Part shown: one piece after another, positions 33,716-42,970 of the stretch | How positions within the stretch are numbered: the stretch's first letter is position 1 | How the letters are laid out: each line of letters starts with the position of its first letter | Source: Sphaerospermopsis sp. SIO1G1 | GTDB taxonomy: Bacteria; Cyanobacteriota; Cyanobacteriia; Cyanobacteriales; Nostocaceae | DNA: 64,000 bases | Direction of reading: 5' to 3' | Assembly: GCA_010672785.1 (NCBI GenBank) | Contig: JAAHFX010000011.1 | Location: 27,246-91,245 of the forward strand | Made by a program: the position numbers and the translations under genes | The notes under the pieces: model-generated | What the model was told of the DNA's origin: nothing | Database searches by the model: none | What the model saw: only the letters and a program-made list of their open reading frames with translations

Positions 33716-33782
33716 ACTGAACTGATAACTGATAACTGAATAACTGACAACTGATAACTGATAACTGATAACTGACAACTGA
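33716..33782. repeat. ACTGATA heptamer tract
   Basis: About nine units of ACTGATA/ACTGACA that run up to the last codons of the dienelactone hydrolase gene. Confidence 0.9.
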
Positions 33783-33785
33783 AAT

Positions 33786-34571
33786 CTAACGGAATATTTC
33801 CTTAAAAAACTGTTTCATAGCTTTCCAAGAACGCTTATCTGCTTTCCTATCATAAAGTGCGCCTTTAATTTCACCTTTATACTTGGGATTAGTAAAAGCG
33901 TGAACTGCACCCCCATAGGAAATTAACTGCCAATCTACATTAGCTTCCCGCATTTCCTGCTCAAAATCTTCTATTTGCTGTTTGGGGACAAAAGGATCGT
34001 CTGCACCATGTAATACTAAAACTTTAGCTTTGATATTTTTTGCATCTTCTGTGTTGGGTGTGTCGAGATTACCATGAAAACTGACTACACCAGCAACCTT
34101 AGCACCACTACGAGCTAATTCTAAAACCGTACCACCACCAAAACAATACCCAATGGCAGCAATTTTGCTATTATCAGTCATGTCCAAATTTTTCAAAACT
34201 TCTAACCCTGCATTAGCACGCGCTCTCAATAGCTTCCTGTCTTGACGATAAAAACTGGCCTGTGCAGCTGACTCTTGGCGGTTTTTTGGCCTAACACCCT
34301 TACCATAAATATCCGCCGCAAAGGCTACATAACCAAGTTTAGCCAACTGTTCAGTTCTTTGTTTCGTATAGGACTGTAAACCGTTCCATTCATGTACTAC
34401 TAACACTCCAGGACGTTTAGTTTGAATAGAATCATCATAAGCAAGATATCCTTCTAATACCGTATTTCCTTGCTTGTACTCAACTGTCTTAGTAATTATT
34501 TCTGCTAACGCATCACTGGAAGTTAAGAAAATCACTAAAGGTGTGAACAAAATAGAAAGTATAATTTTCAT
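33786..34571 (-). CDS. Dienelactone hydrolase family protein, exported
   Basis: The 261-residue protein has an N-terminal signal sequence (about residues 1-23, LTSSDALA) and an alpha/beta hydrolase fold of the DLH type. The triad is visible: Cys in AIGYCFGGGTVLE (nucleophile), Asp in LHGADDPFVP and His in GGAVHAFTNP. Such enzymes hydrolyse lactone or ester bonds; a role in the periplasm is inferred from the signal sequence. Substrate unknown. Confidence 0.88.
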   Translation of the reverse strand: MKIILSILFTPLVIFLTSSDALAEIITKTVEYKQGNTVLEGYLAYDDSIQTKRPGVLVVHEWNGLQSYTKQRTEQLAKLGYVAFAADIYGKGVRPKNRQESAAQASFYRQDRKLLRARANAGLEVLKNLDMTDNSKIAAIGYCFGGGTVLELARSGAKVAGVVSFHGNLDTPNTEDAKNIKAKVLVLHGADDPFVPKQQIEDFEQEMREANVDWQLISYGGAVHAFTNPKYKGEIKGALYDRKADKRSWKAMKQFFKEIFR

Positions 34572-34804
34572 AAAATGGCAGGTACTAAAACACTGATCAT
34601 GGTAAATTATCGCTGAAAAACCAGTAAAATATTTATCTATGTTTTATTGCTAACTACGAAAATCTGGCTATGGCTCTTATGGGAATCTTCAATCATGTCT
34701 CAGAATGCCATTTTAGCAAGCTCAATTTTTCAGTTAAGTTAGATTATTATTTACATCATTATTGTTGTTGTTTCGCCTAATTGATCGGCTACTAATATAA
34801 AACC

Positions 34805-36916
34805 ATGAGTGCAACTGCCATTTTTTCGCAAAACCCCCTACTCCAAGCTAAAGGTTTACCTCCATTTGCAGATATTACTCCACAGCAAGTAGAACCGGCT
34901 TTTCAACATTTGTTGACAGAATTACAACAAGAATTAGCAATATTAGAAGCTAAAGTAAAACCCACTTGGAGTGGTTTAGTTGAACCATTGGAAAAATTGA
35001 CAGACAAATTATTTTGGAGTTGGGGTATACTTAATCACTTAATGGGTGTCAAAAATAGCCATGAACTCCGTATGGCTTACCAAAAAGTCCAGCCGCAAGT
35101 CATACATTTCATCAATATAATTGGCCAAAGCAAACCCATTTATAAAGCTTTTATAGCCCTAAAAAGTAGTACAGACTGGGATAAACTCGAACTAGCCCAA
35201 CAACGTATAGTAGAAGCGGCAATTAGAGATGCCAAATTATCCGGTGTAGCTTTGGAAGGAGAAGCAAGAGAGCGTTTTAATGACATTCAAATGCAGTTAG
35301 CAGAACTAGCTACCCAATTTTCCAATCATTTGATAGATGCTATTGCTGCTTATAGTTTAGTTTTGACAAAATCAGAGGAAATTGATGGTTTACCCAGTAG
35401 TTTATTAAGTTTAGCCGCTCAAGCTGCTCGTATTGCAGGTGAAGAAAACGCAACTCCAGAAAATGGCCCTTGGTATATCACTTTGGATTTTCCCAGCTAT
35501 TTTCCATTTATGCAGCATAGCACCAGGCGGGATTTGCGAGAAAAATTATATAAAGCATATATCACCCGTGCTTCTACTGGAGAATTAGACAATAATCCTT
35601 TGATTGAAAAGATTTTAAAGTTAAGACAGGAATTATCAGAATTATTAGGCTTTAAAAACTATGCAGAACTGAGTTTAACTAGCAAAATGGCTAAAGATGT
35701 CTCTGCGGTAGAAAAACTATTGGAAGAGCTACGTCAAGCTAGTTATGATGCAGCATTCAAAGATTTAGATGCTTTAAAAGAATTTGCTAAAAGCAAAGGT
35801 GCAGCAGAAGCAGACAATTTACAACATTGGGATATCAGTTTTTGGGCAGAACGTCAACGAGAAGCCAAGTTTGCTTTTACTGAAGAGGAATTACGTCCCT
35901 ATTTTCCACTTCCTCAAGTCTTAGACGGTTTATTTGGGTTAATTAAACGTTTGTTTGGTGTAACCGTTACCCCAGCAGATGGTCTCGCACCAGTGTGGCA
36001 TGAAGATGTACGTTTTTTCAAAATCACAGATAAGTACAATACTGCGATCGCCTACTTTTATCTAGATCCCTACAGTCGTACAGCCGAAAAACGTGGTGGT
36101 GCATGGATGGATGCTTGTATTCATCGTGGTAAAGTAATAGAAAATAATGTCAGCACGCTCCGCTTACCTGTAGCTTATTTAGTTTGTAACCAAACTCCCC
36201 CAGTAGATGGTAAACCTAGCTTAATGACCTTTGATGAAGTAGAAACTTTGTTTCATGAATTTGGACATGGTTTACATCATATGTTGACCAAAGTTGATTA
36301 CACTGGGGCAGCAGGTATTAATAATGTCGAATGGGATGCAGTCGAATTACCTAGCCAGTTTATGGAAAACTGGTGTTATGATCGTCCCACCTTATTTGGT
36401 ATGGCTAAACACTATGACACAGGTGAACCTTTACCAGAACATTACTATCAAAAGCTCTTAGCAGCACGTAATTACATGAGCGGTTCAGCCATGTTACGAC
36501 AAATTCACCTCAGTAGTATAGACCTAGAATTGCACTATCGTTATCGTCCTGGTGGTGAAGAAACAGCAATTGATGTACGAGAAAGGATTGCCAAAACTAC
36601 CACCATTCTCCCACCATTACCTGAAGATGCCTTCTTATGTGCTTTTGGTCATATTTTTGAAGGGGGTTATGCTGCTGGATACTATAGTTACAAGTGGGCT
36701 GAAGTTCTCAGTGCTGATGCCTTTGCAGCTTTTGAAGAAGCAGGCTTAGACCATGAAGAAGCAATACACGACACTGGTAGACGTTACCGTGATACAATTT
36801 TAGCCCTTGGTGGAAGTCAACATCCAATGGAAGTTTTTAAAGCTTTCCGTGGACGTGAACCTAGTACCACAGCTTTGCTTAAGCATAATGGATTATTAGC
36901 TAGTGTTAAACACTAA
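34805..36916 (+). CDS. M3 family oligopeptidase (oligopeptidase A-like)
   Basis: The 703-residue zinc metallopeptidase has the HExxH motif in TLFHEFGHGLHH with the downstream glutamate region GINNVEWDAVELPSQFMENW, and GRRYRDTILALGGSQHPMEVFKAFRGREPS at the C-terminus. It is the size of E. coli PrlC (680 residues) and cyanobacterial homologues. It degrades short peptides, such as cleaved signal peptides, in the cytosol; no signal peptide is present. A hairpin terminator follows its stop codon. Confidence 0.94.
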   Translation: MSATAIFSQNPLLQAKGLPPFADITPQQVEPAFQHLLTELQQELAILEAKVKPTWSGLVEPLEKLTDKLFWSWGILNHLMGVKNSHELRMAYQKVQPQVIHFINIIGQSKPIYKAFIALKSSTDWDKLELAQQRIVEAAIRDAKLSGVALEGEARERFNDIQMQLAELATQFSNHLIDAIAAYSLVLTKSEEIDGLPSSLLSLAAQAARIAGEENATPENGPWYITLDFPSYFPFMQHSTRRDLREKLYKAYITRASTGELDNNPLIEKILKLRQELSELLGFKNYAELSLTSKMAKDVSAVEKLLEELRQASYDAAFKDLDALKEFAKSKGAAEADNLQHWDISFWAERQREAKFAFTEEELRPYFPLPQVLDGLFGLIKRLFGVTVTPADGLAPVWHEDVRFFKITDKYNTAIAYFYLDPYSRTAEKRGGAWMDACIHRGKVIENNVSTLRLPVAYLVCNQTPPVDGKPSLMTFDEVETLFHEFGHGLHHMLTKVDYTGAAGINNVEWDAVELPSQFMENWCYDRPTLFGMAKHYDTGEPLPEHYYQKLLAARNYMSGSAMLRQIHLSSIDLELHYRYRPGGEETAIDVRERIAKTTTILPPLPEDAFLCAFGHIFEGGYAAGYYSYKWAEVLSADAFAAFEEAGLDHEEAIHDTGRRYRDTILALGGSQHPMEVFKAFRGREPSTTALLKHNGLLASVKH

Positions 36917-36924
36917 AACCGTAG

Positions 36925-36956
36925 GTTGGGTTGACCAAAGGAAACCCAACTTTTAT
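36925..36956 (+). terminator. Rho-independent terminator after the M3 peptidase gene
   Basis: GTTGGGTT (36925-36932), a loop of ten bases, AACCCAAC (36943-36950) and then TTTTATT. The 8-bp stem with a T-rich tail begins 8 bp after the stop codon. Confidence 0.8.
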
Positions 36957-36965
36957 TGGTGAATG

Positions 36966-37118
36966 GTAAACAGTGAACAGTAAACAGTAAACAGTAAACA
37001 GTGAACAGTGAACAGTAAACAGTAAACAGCGACAACTGATAACTAACAACTGGTAACTGATAACTGACAACTGATAACTGACAACTGATAACTGATAACT
37101 GACAACTGATAACTGATA
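36966..37118. repeat. Heptamer repeat tract (AACAGTA/AACAGTG then ACTGATA)
   Basis: About 22 seven-base units between the M3 peptidase terminator and the CHAT gene, ending 8 bp before its start codon. Confidence 0.92.
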
Positions 37119-37126
37119 TACGAACT

Positions 37127-38740
37127 ATGAATTTTGCTAACATCAAATTTAAAGTTGTCAAAGATTTATTTTGTTATTCAAGTATTTTTATCACTGTTTA
37201 TACAGGAATCATCAATAACAAAATAGTTCACGCACAAATATTATCCCCTACACCAATAGATGACATTTATGCACAAAATATCAGAGACCCTGATATTATA
37301 GGACCAACAAATCCAAATTATAATATTACAGATCCTAATATTACAGAACAAACAAATCCAAATCCAGGAAATATCATCAAATCCTGTCTAATTGGATGTC
37401 AAGAAATTAAAGGATCGGAAACTAATATCATCAAACCCAATTCATCAATTCTGCAAATTGATCCCACTCCTGAACTGAAATTTACATCTAGTTTTATCAA
37501 TCAATTAAATCTTCCCATTCAAGAAGAAGTAAATGTTAACATTTTCCAAGCTCGTGATATTGCACACAAGATTGAAAAAGCAGTAGGTGTAAAACCAGCA
37601 TTTATTTATATTAGTTTTGTACCTGGAGAAATTGCACCTAATTCAGTCTCTGGAAATTATCAAAATAATACCATCAAAGTTCAAGAACAAACTACAGATG
37701 AAATAGAAATTATCTTAGTTACAGGGAAAGGAAATACAAATCGTTATCGTCTTCCTCATGTAAATAGAGGCAAAATTGATCAGGTAATTACTGATTTAAA
37801 AACTCAAATTACTGCACCTCAATATCGGAATAGAAACAGTTATTTAAAACCTGCTCAAAAACTCCATAACTGGATAATTAAACCAATAGAATCGGATCTA
37901 CAAAAATATAAAATTGACAACCTAGTTTTTTTACTAGATGCAGGTTTACGTTCTACTCCCATGGCCGCACTCCATGATGGGAAGCAATTTTTAGTAGAAA
38001 AATACAGTATTGGTTTAATGCCAAGTTTAACTTTAACTAATACACTATATACAGATATTAAAAATTCAGAAATTTTAGCTATGGGTATTTCTAAAAGTAC
38101 CCAAGGACAAGCACCATTACCAGCAGTTCCTACAGAATTAAGAACATTGGTAAATAAACTTTGGTCTGGAAAGTTATTATTAAATGAACAAACTACTTTA
38201 GAAAATCTGAAATCTATCCGTAGTCAAAAACCTTTTGGGATTATTCATTTAGCTACTCATGCTAATTTTCTCGGTGGTGAAGTTGATAATTCCTATATTC
38301 AATTGTGGGAAAATAAACTACGTTTCCATCAAATTCGAGAATTAGGTTTACATAAACCCCCAGCAGAAATGTTAGTTATCAGTGCTTGTCGGAGTGCTTT
38401 AGGTGATGAAAAAGCAGAAATCGGTTTTGCTGGTTTAGCAATTTTAGCAGGGGTGAAAACCAGTGTTGCTAGTCTTTGGTCTGTTGATGATACAGGTACA
38501 GCAGCATTAATGACTAAATTTTATCAAAGTTTAAAAACTTCACCAATACGAGCAGATGCTTTAAGGCAAGCACAGATATCAATGGCTACGGGTAAGGTAT
38601 ATTTAGAAAATGGTCAATTGCAAGGTATCGAAGGAATTGGTAGTTTAACTTTACCGGAAAAAAGTATTAGAGAAACCAATCAATCTTTATCCCATCCCTA
38701 TTTTTGGTCGGGTTTTACTATGGTTGGAAATCCTTGGTAA
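37127..38740 (+). CDS. Exported CHAT-domain (caspase-like) protein
   Basis: The 537-residue protein has an N-terminal hydrophobic segment (about residues 14-30) ending near VHAQIL, so it is probably exported. Residues about 37-85 are rich in Pro/Asn/Thr with repeats such as DPNIT and PTNPN. The C-terminal half is a CHAT domain: the catalytic His in IIHLATHANF (H378) and Cys in VISACRSALGD (C421), then GFAGLAILAGVKTSVASLWSVDD and SHPYFWSGFTMVG. CHAT proteins are caspase-family proteases. In cyanobacteria many carry long TPR arrays or sit beside haemagglutinin secretion genes; neither is present here. Substrate unknown. Confidence 0.88.
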   Translation: MNFANIKFKVVKDLFCYSSIFITVYTGIINNKIVHAQILSPTPIDDIYAQNIRDPDIIGPTNPNYNITDPNITEQTNPNPGNIIKSCLIGCQEIKGSETNIIKPNSSILQIDPTPELKFTSSFINQLNLPIQEEVNVNIFQARDIAHKIEKAVGVKPAFIYISFVPGEIAPNSVSGNYQNNTIKVQEQTTDEIEIILVTGKGNTNRYRLPHVNRGKIDQVITDLKTQITAPQYRNRNSYLKPAQKLHNWIIKPIESDLQKYKIDNLVFLLDAGLRSTPMAALHDGKQFLVEKYSIGLMPSLTLTNTLYTDIKNSEILAMGISKSTQGQAPLPAVPTELRTLVNKLWSGKLLLNEQTTLENLKSIRSQKPFGIIHLATHANFLGGEVDNSYIQLWENKLRFHQIRELGLHKPPAEMLVISACRSALGDEKAEIGFAGLAILAGVKTSVASLWSVDDTGTAALMTKFYQSLKTSPIRADALRQAQISMATGKVYLENGQLQGIEGIGSLTLPEKSIRETNQSLSHPYFWSGFTMVGNPW

Positions 38741-38778
38741 ATTAGTGATAGCAATTCTCGTGTTAGTGAGGGAAAAAG

Positions 38779-38903
38779 TTACAGCGCTTTACGGTGTCAT
38801 GAGGTACAGTCTCAAAAATTAAACTTTTGTGGGATGGGCCGGACAGCCCGTCACTAGTGTACCTTACCAAGATGAAATCTGCTGTATATTCAGCAAGCCC
38901 TAA
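38779..38903. repeat. Dispersed repeat related to the 111-bp unit, internally rearranged
   Basis: It shares TTACAGCGCTTTACGGTGT and ATGAGGTA with 322-347, but its GGGCCGGACAGCCC segment is in the opposite orientation to the one at 361-375. It ends with TATTCAGCAAGCCCTAA (38887-38903), the same end seen at 554-567. It lies in the 309-bp convergent gap after the CHAT gene, which otherwise contains the element at 38936-39026. Confidence 0.65.
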
Positions 38904-38935
38904 TTAAACCTGAGATTGTATAATCTAATTTGAAT

Positions 38936-39026
38936 AGGACTTACGCATTTTTACGAAATATTGGAGTTTGAGATTGCTTCCTTACGTCGCAATGACAGTG
39001 TTTGGAATAGGTTTTGCGTAAGTCCT
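38936..39026. mobile_element. MITE-like element, AGGACTTACGCA ends, second subfamily
   Basis: A 91-bp unit with perfect 12-bp inverted ends, inside closely matching 19078-19167 (ATTTTTACGAAAT, TTGAGATTGCTTCC, TTACGTCGCAATGACAGT). It lies 24 bp beyond the stop of the methyltransferase gene. Confidence 0.85.
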
Positions 39027-39049
39027 GTTGAAAATAAAATCGAAAAACT

Positions 39050-39631
39050 TTATTGTTCAATGTAAATCATGCGAGTCTGAATTGGAATTCCTGTAGTTGG
39101 GGAAGTCCAACCGACAATAAAATAATCTTCAATGGCATTTTTGATGCTAATTTTCGAGTGATCATAAACTGGAACAACAAAGTTTTTAATATACTCCTCT
39201 GTTGTCTCGTCCAGGCTAATTAAAATAGTTTTACGAGCAATTCTATACATATGCTCGATAGCTGTTGCAGCATCTTCAACACAAAGTAATGAACTCAAAG
39301 AAAAAACAAAATCATAGGACTGACTATCAATATCAGCTAGAGCAGTTTCAATTGGTTTGTGGATAGTCTTATAACCTCTTTGGGCTGCATAATCAAGCAT
39401 TTTCCCGGAAATATCAATCCCTGTATATTCAAAATCTCCCTGCAATAATTCACTTAAATTTCCCGTTCCACAACCAATATCTAAAATATTGCCTTGCTTG
39501 TGATTGTGTCTGTGAAATATCTTAACCCCTTCATTGACGTGCTGTGCATTAACTTTGGAATCTTTTAAAGTATCATCATAATTCGCAGCTAATTTATCGT
39601 AAAATTCTTCAGCACCAATTTTTTTCAACAT
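39050..39631 (-). CDS. SAM-dependent methyltransferase (class I)
   Basis: The 193-residue protein has motif I LDIGCGTGNLSEL (50-62), a following acidic residue in YTGIDISGKM, and SYDFVFSLSSLLCVEDAA as motif IV. The C-terminal third is less conserved. It is the second gene of a two-gene unit with the ATP-grasp ligase upstream (59-bp gap). Together they could build and then methylate a small metabolite, but the substrate is unknown. It is closely followed by a MITE-like element. Confidence 0.85.
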   Translation of the reverse strand: MLKKIGAEEFYDKLAANYDDTLKDSKVNAQHVNEGVKIFHRHNHKQGNILDIGCGTGNLSELLQGDFEYTGIDISGKMLDYAAQRGYKTIHKPIETALADIDSQSYDFVFSLSSLLCVEDAATAIEHMYRIARKTILISLDETTEEYIKNFVVPVYDHSKISIKNAIEDYFIVGWTSPTTGIPIQTRMIYIEQ

Positions 39632-39690
39632 CGTTTTTACCTCATGAATATTATTTTGTACAAGTAATTAATCGCATTATCAATTAATTT

Positions 39691-40953
39691 TTATACACTA
39701 ACAGTCTGTGCGACATTATACAAGCCATTTTTTTCAAGATGACGAATAGTTTGATAATCCTGTTGAATAACTTCTGGATTTTCGTGAACCAGAAAAATAT
39801 AACCAGGAGATGAAACCAAATCTACAGTCTTTTTGATTGGTTTATCTTTTTCTAATTGCAATTTCATATCACAAAAAGATGGCAAACTTCTAATTTTATC
39901 TATATGAGAGATTGATTTAATTTTTCCTTCAATTTCTGAAATTAAAATGACGATCAAAAGATTTTTTGGCTGAGATAATGGTTGATTGATGATAGTTTTA
40001 AAAATCTCTGGTTCTACATAAGATTTTACTGTCTGTTCAACATGATTGGACTGTATCGCTTTGGAAACTACTTCTGGAATTATTACTCCCATCAATCTAG
40101 CATTAGTTTCAATTAAAACAGGTCCATTATCCGTCATCATAACTTCACTATGACAAGCACCAAACTGGATTCTCAAAGCGTCAAGAACTTGTTTGGTATA
40201 CTTACTAAGTTCTTTTTGAACCCGACCATCTAATGGTAAAATTTCCAGAAAATCATAAATCTTGCTATAACCTGGCATATCCAGTTTCCCGTACTGCCAA
40301 ATATCGGTCACATAATGCTCACCTGCTACACTTACAGTGTTGACTATATATTCTGTTCCAGATAAAAATTCTTGAGCTAGAACTTCGTTATTTTTGATTC
40401 CACAAGCATTGATGTTACCAACAATCCGCTTAAAAGCTGAAATCACATCATCTTCGCAATCGCAAAAAATCACATTGTCTGTACAAACGCTACTAGTTGG
40501 TTTCAGAACCACAGGCCACTCTTGTGTGTCTTTTACCCATGATAAAATCTCTTCTAGATTAGCCGACTTGATTTGATTTACTGCTCGAATTCCAAAATCT
40601 CGGATGACTTCACCCATTTCAAATTTATTCCGCCGAGCGCTGCTATACTTAGTCCCATTGGATGGTAAGCCTAATTTTTCACTCAGTACATCAGCAAGCT
40701 CAACTCCTAGGTCACATCCAGGGATAACAAAGGCAATATCAAATTTGGATAAACTTTGAAGAATCTTCTCAATATCCCTTTCATAAATAATACTGTCTAT
40801 AAAGTGATTGGCATGAAAAGAAGGTTTAAAGAACTGGGGAATATCTCTTGTACTCTGTACATGAACACAATTTATACCATATTTTTTAAATTCTAATGGT
40901 AAAAACCGACCAGTAGAATAACCATCAACGACAACACATATTTTTGATTTCAT
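39691..40953 (-). CDS. ATP-grasp ligase of unknown substrate
   Basis: The 420-residue protein has the ATP-grasp order of parts: a preATP-grasp domain (1-105), the ATP-binding lysine in WPVVLKPTSS (K151), AQEFLSGTEYIVNT with the adenine-contacting acid (193-206), and the metal-binding E282 and N284 in GPVLIETNARLMG. The last 100 residues form a C-terminal domain ending EKNGLYNVAQTV. Such carboxylate-amine ligases (BacD, BtrJ-like) join amino acids or make small peptides. It is first in a unit with a methyltransferase, isolated between repeats and lacking any other biosynthetic gene. The product is unknown. Confidence 0.87.
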   Translation of the reverse strand: MKSKICVVVDGYSTGRFLPLEFKKYGINCVHVQSTRDIPQFFKPSFHANHFIDSIIYERDIEKILQSLSKFDIAFVIPGCDLGVELADVLSEKLGLPSNGTKYSSARRNKFEMGEVIRDFGIRAVNQIKSANLEEILSWVKDTQEWPVVLKPTSSVCTDNVIFCDCEDDVISAFKRIVGNINACGIKNNEVLAQEFLSGTEYIVNTVSVAGEHYVTDIWQYGKLDMPGYSKIYDFLEILPLDGRVQKELSKYTKQVLDALRIQFGACHSEVMMTDNGPVLIETNARLMGVIIPEVVSKAIQSNHVEQTVKSYVEPEIFKTIINQPLSQPKNLLIVILISEIEGKIKSISHIDKIRSLPSFCDMKLQLEKDKPIKKTVDLVSSPGYIFLVHENPEVIQQDYQTIRHLEKNGLYNVAQTVSV

Positions 40954-41160
40954 GGCTAGTTAAAGAATTTTTATTAAAAAAGGTTGAATAAAGGCATTTT
41001 CGCACATATTAACCTTTAATATTCCTTCCTAGATTATTTAACGGGACTTCAAGAAAAATCAAGCCAAAATCAAGCCGAAACTGGCTTTATGAGAGGGCAA
41101 ATACGTCAAGATTGAAAGTTATGACTTGTGCATTCTATGAATGAAATCTGCTGTAATTCT

Positions 41161-42282
41161 TTAACTAGCAACACCAGGAATCAAACGTTTTAAAGCACGC
41201 CCAGCGACATCACTATAGCGCAATTCACCACAAAGAATTTTACCCATAGTTTTAGCTCCAGAGGGGCTTTTAACACCTACTTTGTAACCCAAGCTAGGAA
41301 AACGGTAGAATGCGGCAGCTATTTTTTGCGCCCAGGCCATATCATTACCCCATTGTTCATTCATCGCATGGGTATAATTTTCCAAAGCATTTAGATCACC
41401 ACCAATAGCATCACTAATAAATTGAGCGGCTAAAAGTCCACTGAATATGGAAGGGCGAATACCTTCAGCGGTAAATGGATCAACTACACAAGCAGCTTCA
41501 CCTGCTAAAACTGCATTTTGGGTATGTAATTTTTGTTGCCCATTCCATAAAGATATAGGATGACCATATTGTTTACCTGTGTTCAGGTCTATATTAAAGA
41601 GTTGGCAATATTCAGCTAATATCTTCTTAAAATCTTGAGGTTGTCCACCGATAAATGTACCTACGCCAATTGAATAACAATCAACTTTAGGAAAGTTCCA
41701 AATATAACCGTTTTTAACTAAACCAAATTCAAAGTGTGCAATATTTTTATTAACGACATCTGCGTTAACTTCTGCTTCTAAAGCTCCTGCTAGTTGGCGT
41801 TTGCGGTTTTTGAACCCTAACCATTTTGGAGTTTGACCTTTAGCGCCATCAGCTGCAATGAGATATTTACCTGTAAACTCTCCGTTTGCTGTGTTGACTT
41901 GCCAGTGATCGGTTTTAAATTCTATACCTATTACTTCTGTAGTATCTCTCAGTTCTGCTCCTTGATTTTGAGCTTGCTTAACTAGAAAGTGATCAAATAC
42001 ATCTCTCCGCACCATCCAAACAGGTTCTTGAATACCAATTTCTGTTTGTACAGGATCTTCTAATTTCCAGGTAAAGCGGAGGGAGTCTACTTTTACGGAG
42101 ATAGCGGGGGTAAAATCAAAATCAAACCATTGAGCAACAATCGGTGAAACACCACCTCCACAAGGTTTATATCTAGGTAAGGATGCTTTTTCTAGGACTA
42201 ATACTGAGTGTCCTTGTTTGGCTAAATGATAAGCTGCTGTTCCACCTGCTGGGCCAGCGCCAATGATTATAGAGTCGTACAT
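41161..42282 (-). CDS. Geranylgeranyl-reductase family flavoprotein
   Basis: The 373-residue protein has an FAD site SIIIGAGPAGGTAAYHLAKQG, the family signature YKPCGGGVSP, and GEAACVVDPFTAEGIRPS, where FAD phosphates bind. It is shorter than ChlP (about 405 residues), so it is more likely a paralogue that reduces a prenyl chain or a related substrate. ChlP itself is expected elsewhere. It lies alone between the ATP-grasp unit and frr, with 139 bp of purine-rich and repeat DNA downstream. Confidence 0.88.
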   Translation of the reverse strand: MYDSIIIGAGPAGGTAAYHLAKQGHSVLVLEKASLPRYKPCGGGVSPIVAQWFDFDFTPAISVKVDSLRFTWKLEDPVQTEIGIQEPVWMVRRDVFDHFLVKQAQNQGAELRDTTEVIGIEFKTDHWQVNTANGEFTGKYLIAADGAKGQTPKWLGFKNRKRQLAGALEAEVNADVVNKNIAHFEFGLVKNGYIWNFPKVDCYSIGVGTFIGGQPQDFKKILAEYCQLFNIDLNTGKQYGHPISLWNGQQKLHTQNAVLAGEAACVVDPFTAEGIRPSIFSGLLAAQFISDAIGGDLNALENYTHAMNEQWGNDMAWAQKIAAAFYRFPSLGYKVGVKSPSGAKTMGKILCGELRYSDVAGRALKRLIPGVAS

Positions 42283-42371
42283 AGAGTTGGGAGTAGATAG
42301 TTAGGAGGGGGTGAGGGGGTGGTGGGGAGAGGGGGAGAGTGGGGGAGTGGGGGAGTGGGAGAAATTACTAC

Positions 42372-42420
42372 CCAGTCACCAATCACCAATCACCAATCAC
42401 CATCCACCACCATTCACCAA
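42372..42420. repeat. CACCAAT heptamer tract
   Basis: About six CACCAAT/CACCATC units that end at the base before the frr stop codon. Just to the left (42301-42360) is a run of GGGGGA/GGGGGAGTG purine repeats. Confidence 0.88.
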
Positions 42421-42421
42421 T

Positions 42422-42970
42422 TTAAACTTTAGTAATGTCCTTTTCTTTTTCTGCTAGTAAGTCGTCTATTTTAGCGGTGTATTTGTTCGTTAATTTTTGC
42501 AGTTTATCTTGCTCATCTCGTGACTCGTCTTCAGAAATTTCTCCGGCTTTTTCCCGTTTACGAATTGAGTCAACAGTTTCGCGGCGGATGTTGCGGATAG
42601 CGACTTTACCATCTTCGGCATATTTACTGGCAAGTTTGACAAATTCTTGCCGACGTTCGCTTGTTAGAGGAGGAATATTCAAGCGAATTGAAGAACCATC
42701 ATTGTTAGGAGTTATGCCCACATCTGACAGACTGATAGCTTTTTCAATTATGTTCAATGTGCCTTTGTCATAGGGCTGAATCATGATTGTTGAAGCATCC
42801 GGTGTACTGACGCTTGCTAAAGATTTTAATGGTGTTGGTGTTCCGTAGTATTCTACTTCTACCTTATCTAATAAGCTTGAATTAGCACGGCCAGTACGAA
42901 CAGTATTAAAGTCTCGTTGAGTAGCTTCTACACTACTCTTCATTTTACTTTCAGATTCATCTAATTTCAC
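42422..42970 (-). CDS. frr: Ribosome recycling factor
   Basis: The 182-residue product is the normal size of RRF, which splits post-termination ribosomes together with EF-G. Segments VKLDESESKMKSSVEATQ (V from the GTG), FNTVRTGRANSSLLD, RRQEFVKLASKYAEDGKVAIRNIRRE and DEQDKLQKLTNKYTAKIDDLLAEKE are typical. The longer frame upstream adds 15 residues inside pyrH and is not credible. The start is a GTG at 42970 preceded by GGAGG 6 bp upstream, giving a 14-bp overlap with the end of pyrH. Gene order pyrH-frr is widely conserved. Confidence 0.96.
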   Translation of the reverse strand: MKLDESESKMKSSVEATQRDFNTVRTGRANSSLLDKVEVEYYGTPTPLKSLASVSTPDASTIMIQPYDKGTLNIIEKAISLSDVGITPNNDGSSIRLNIPPLTSERRQEFVKLASKYAEDGKVAIRNIRRETVDSIRKREKAGEISEDESRDEQDKLQKLTNKYTAKIDDLLAEKEKDITKV

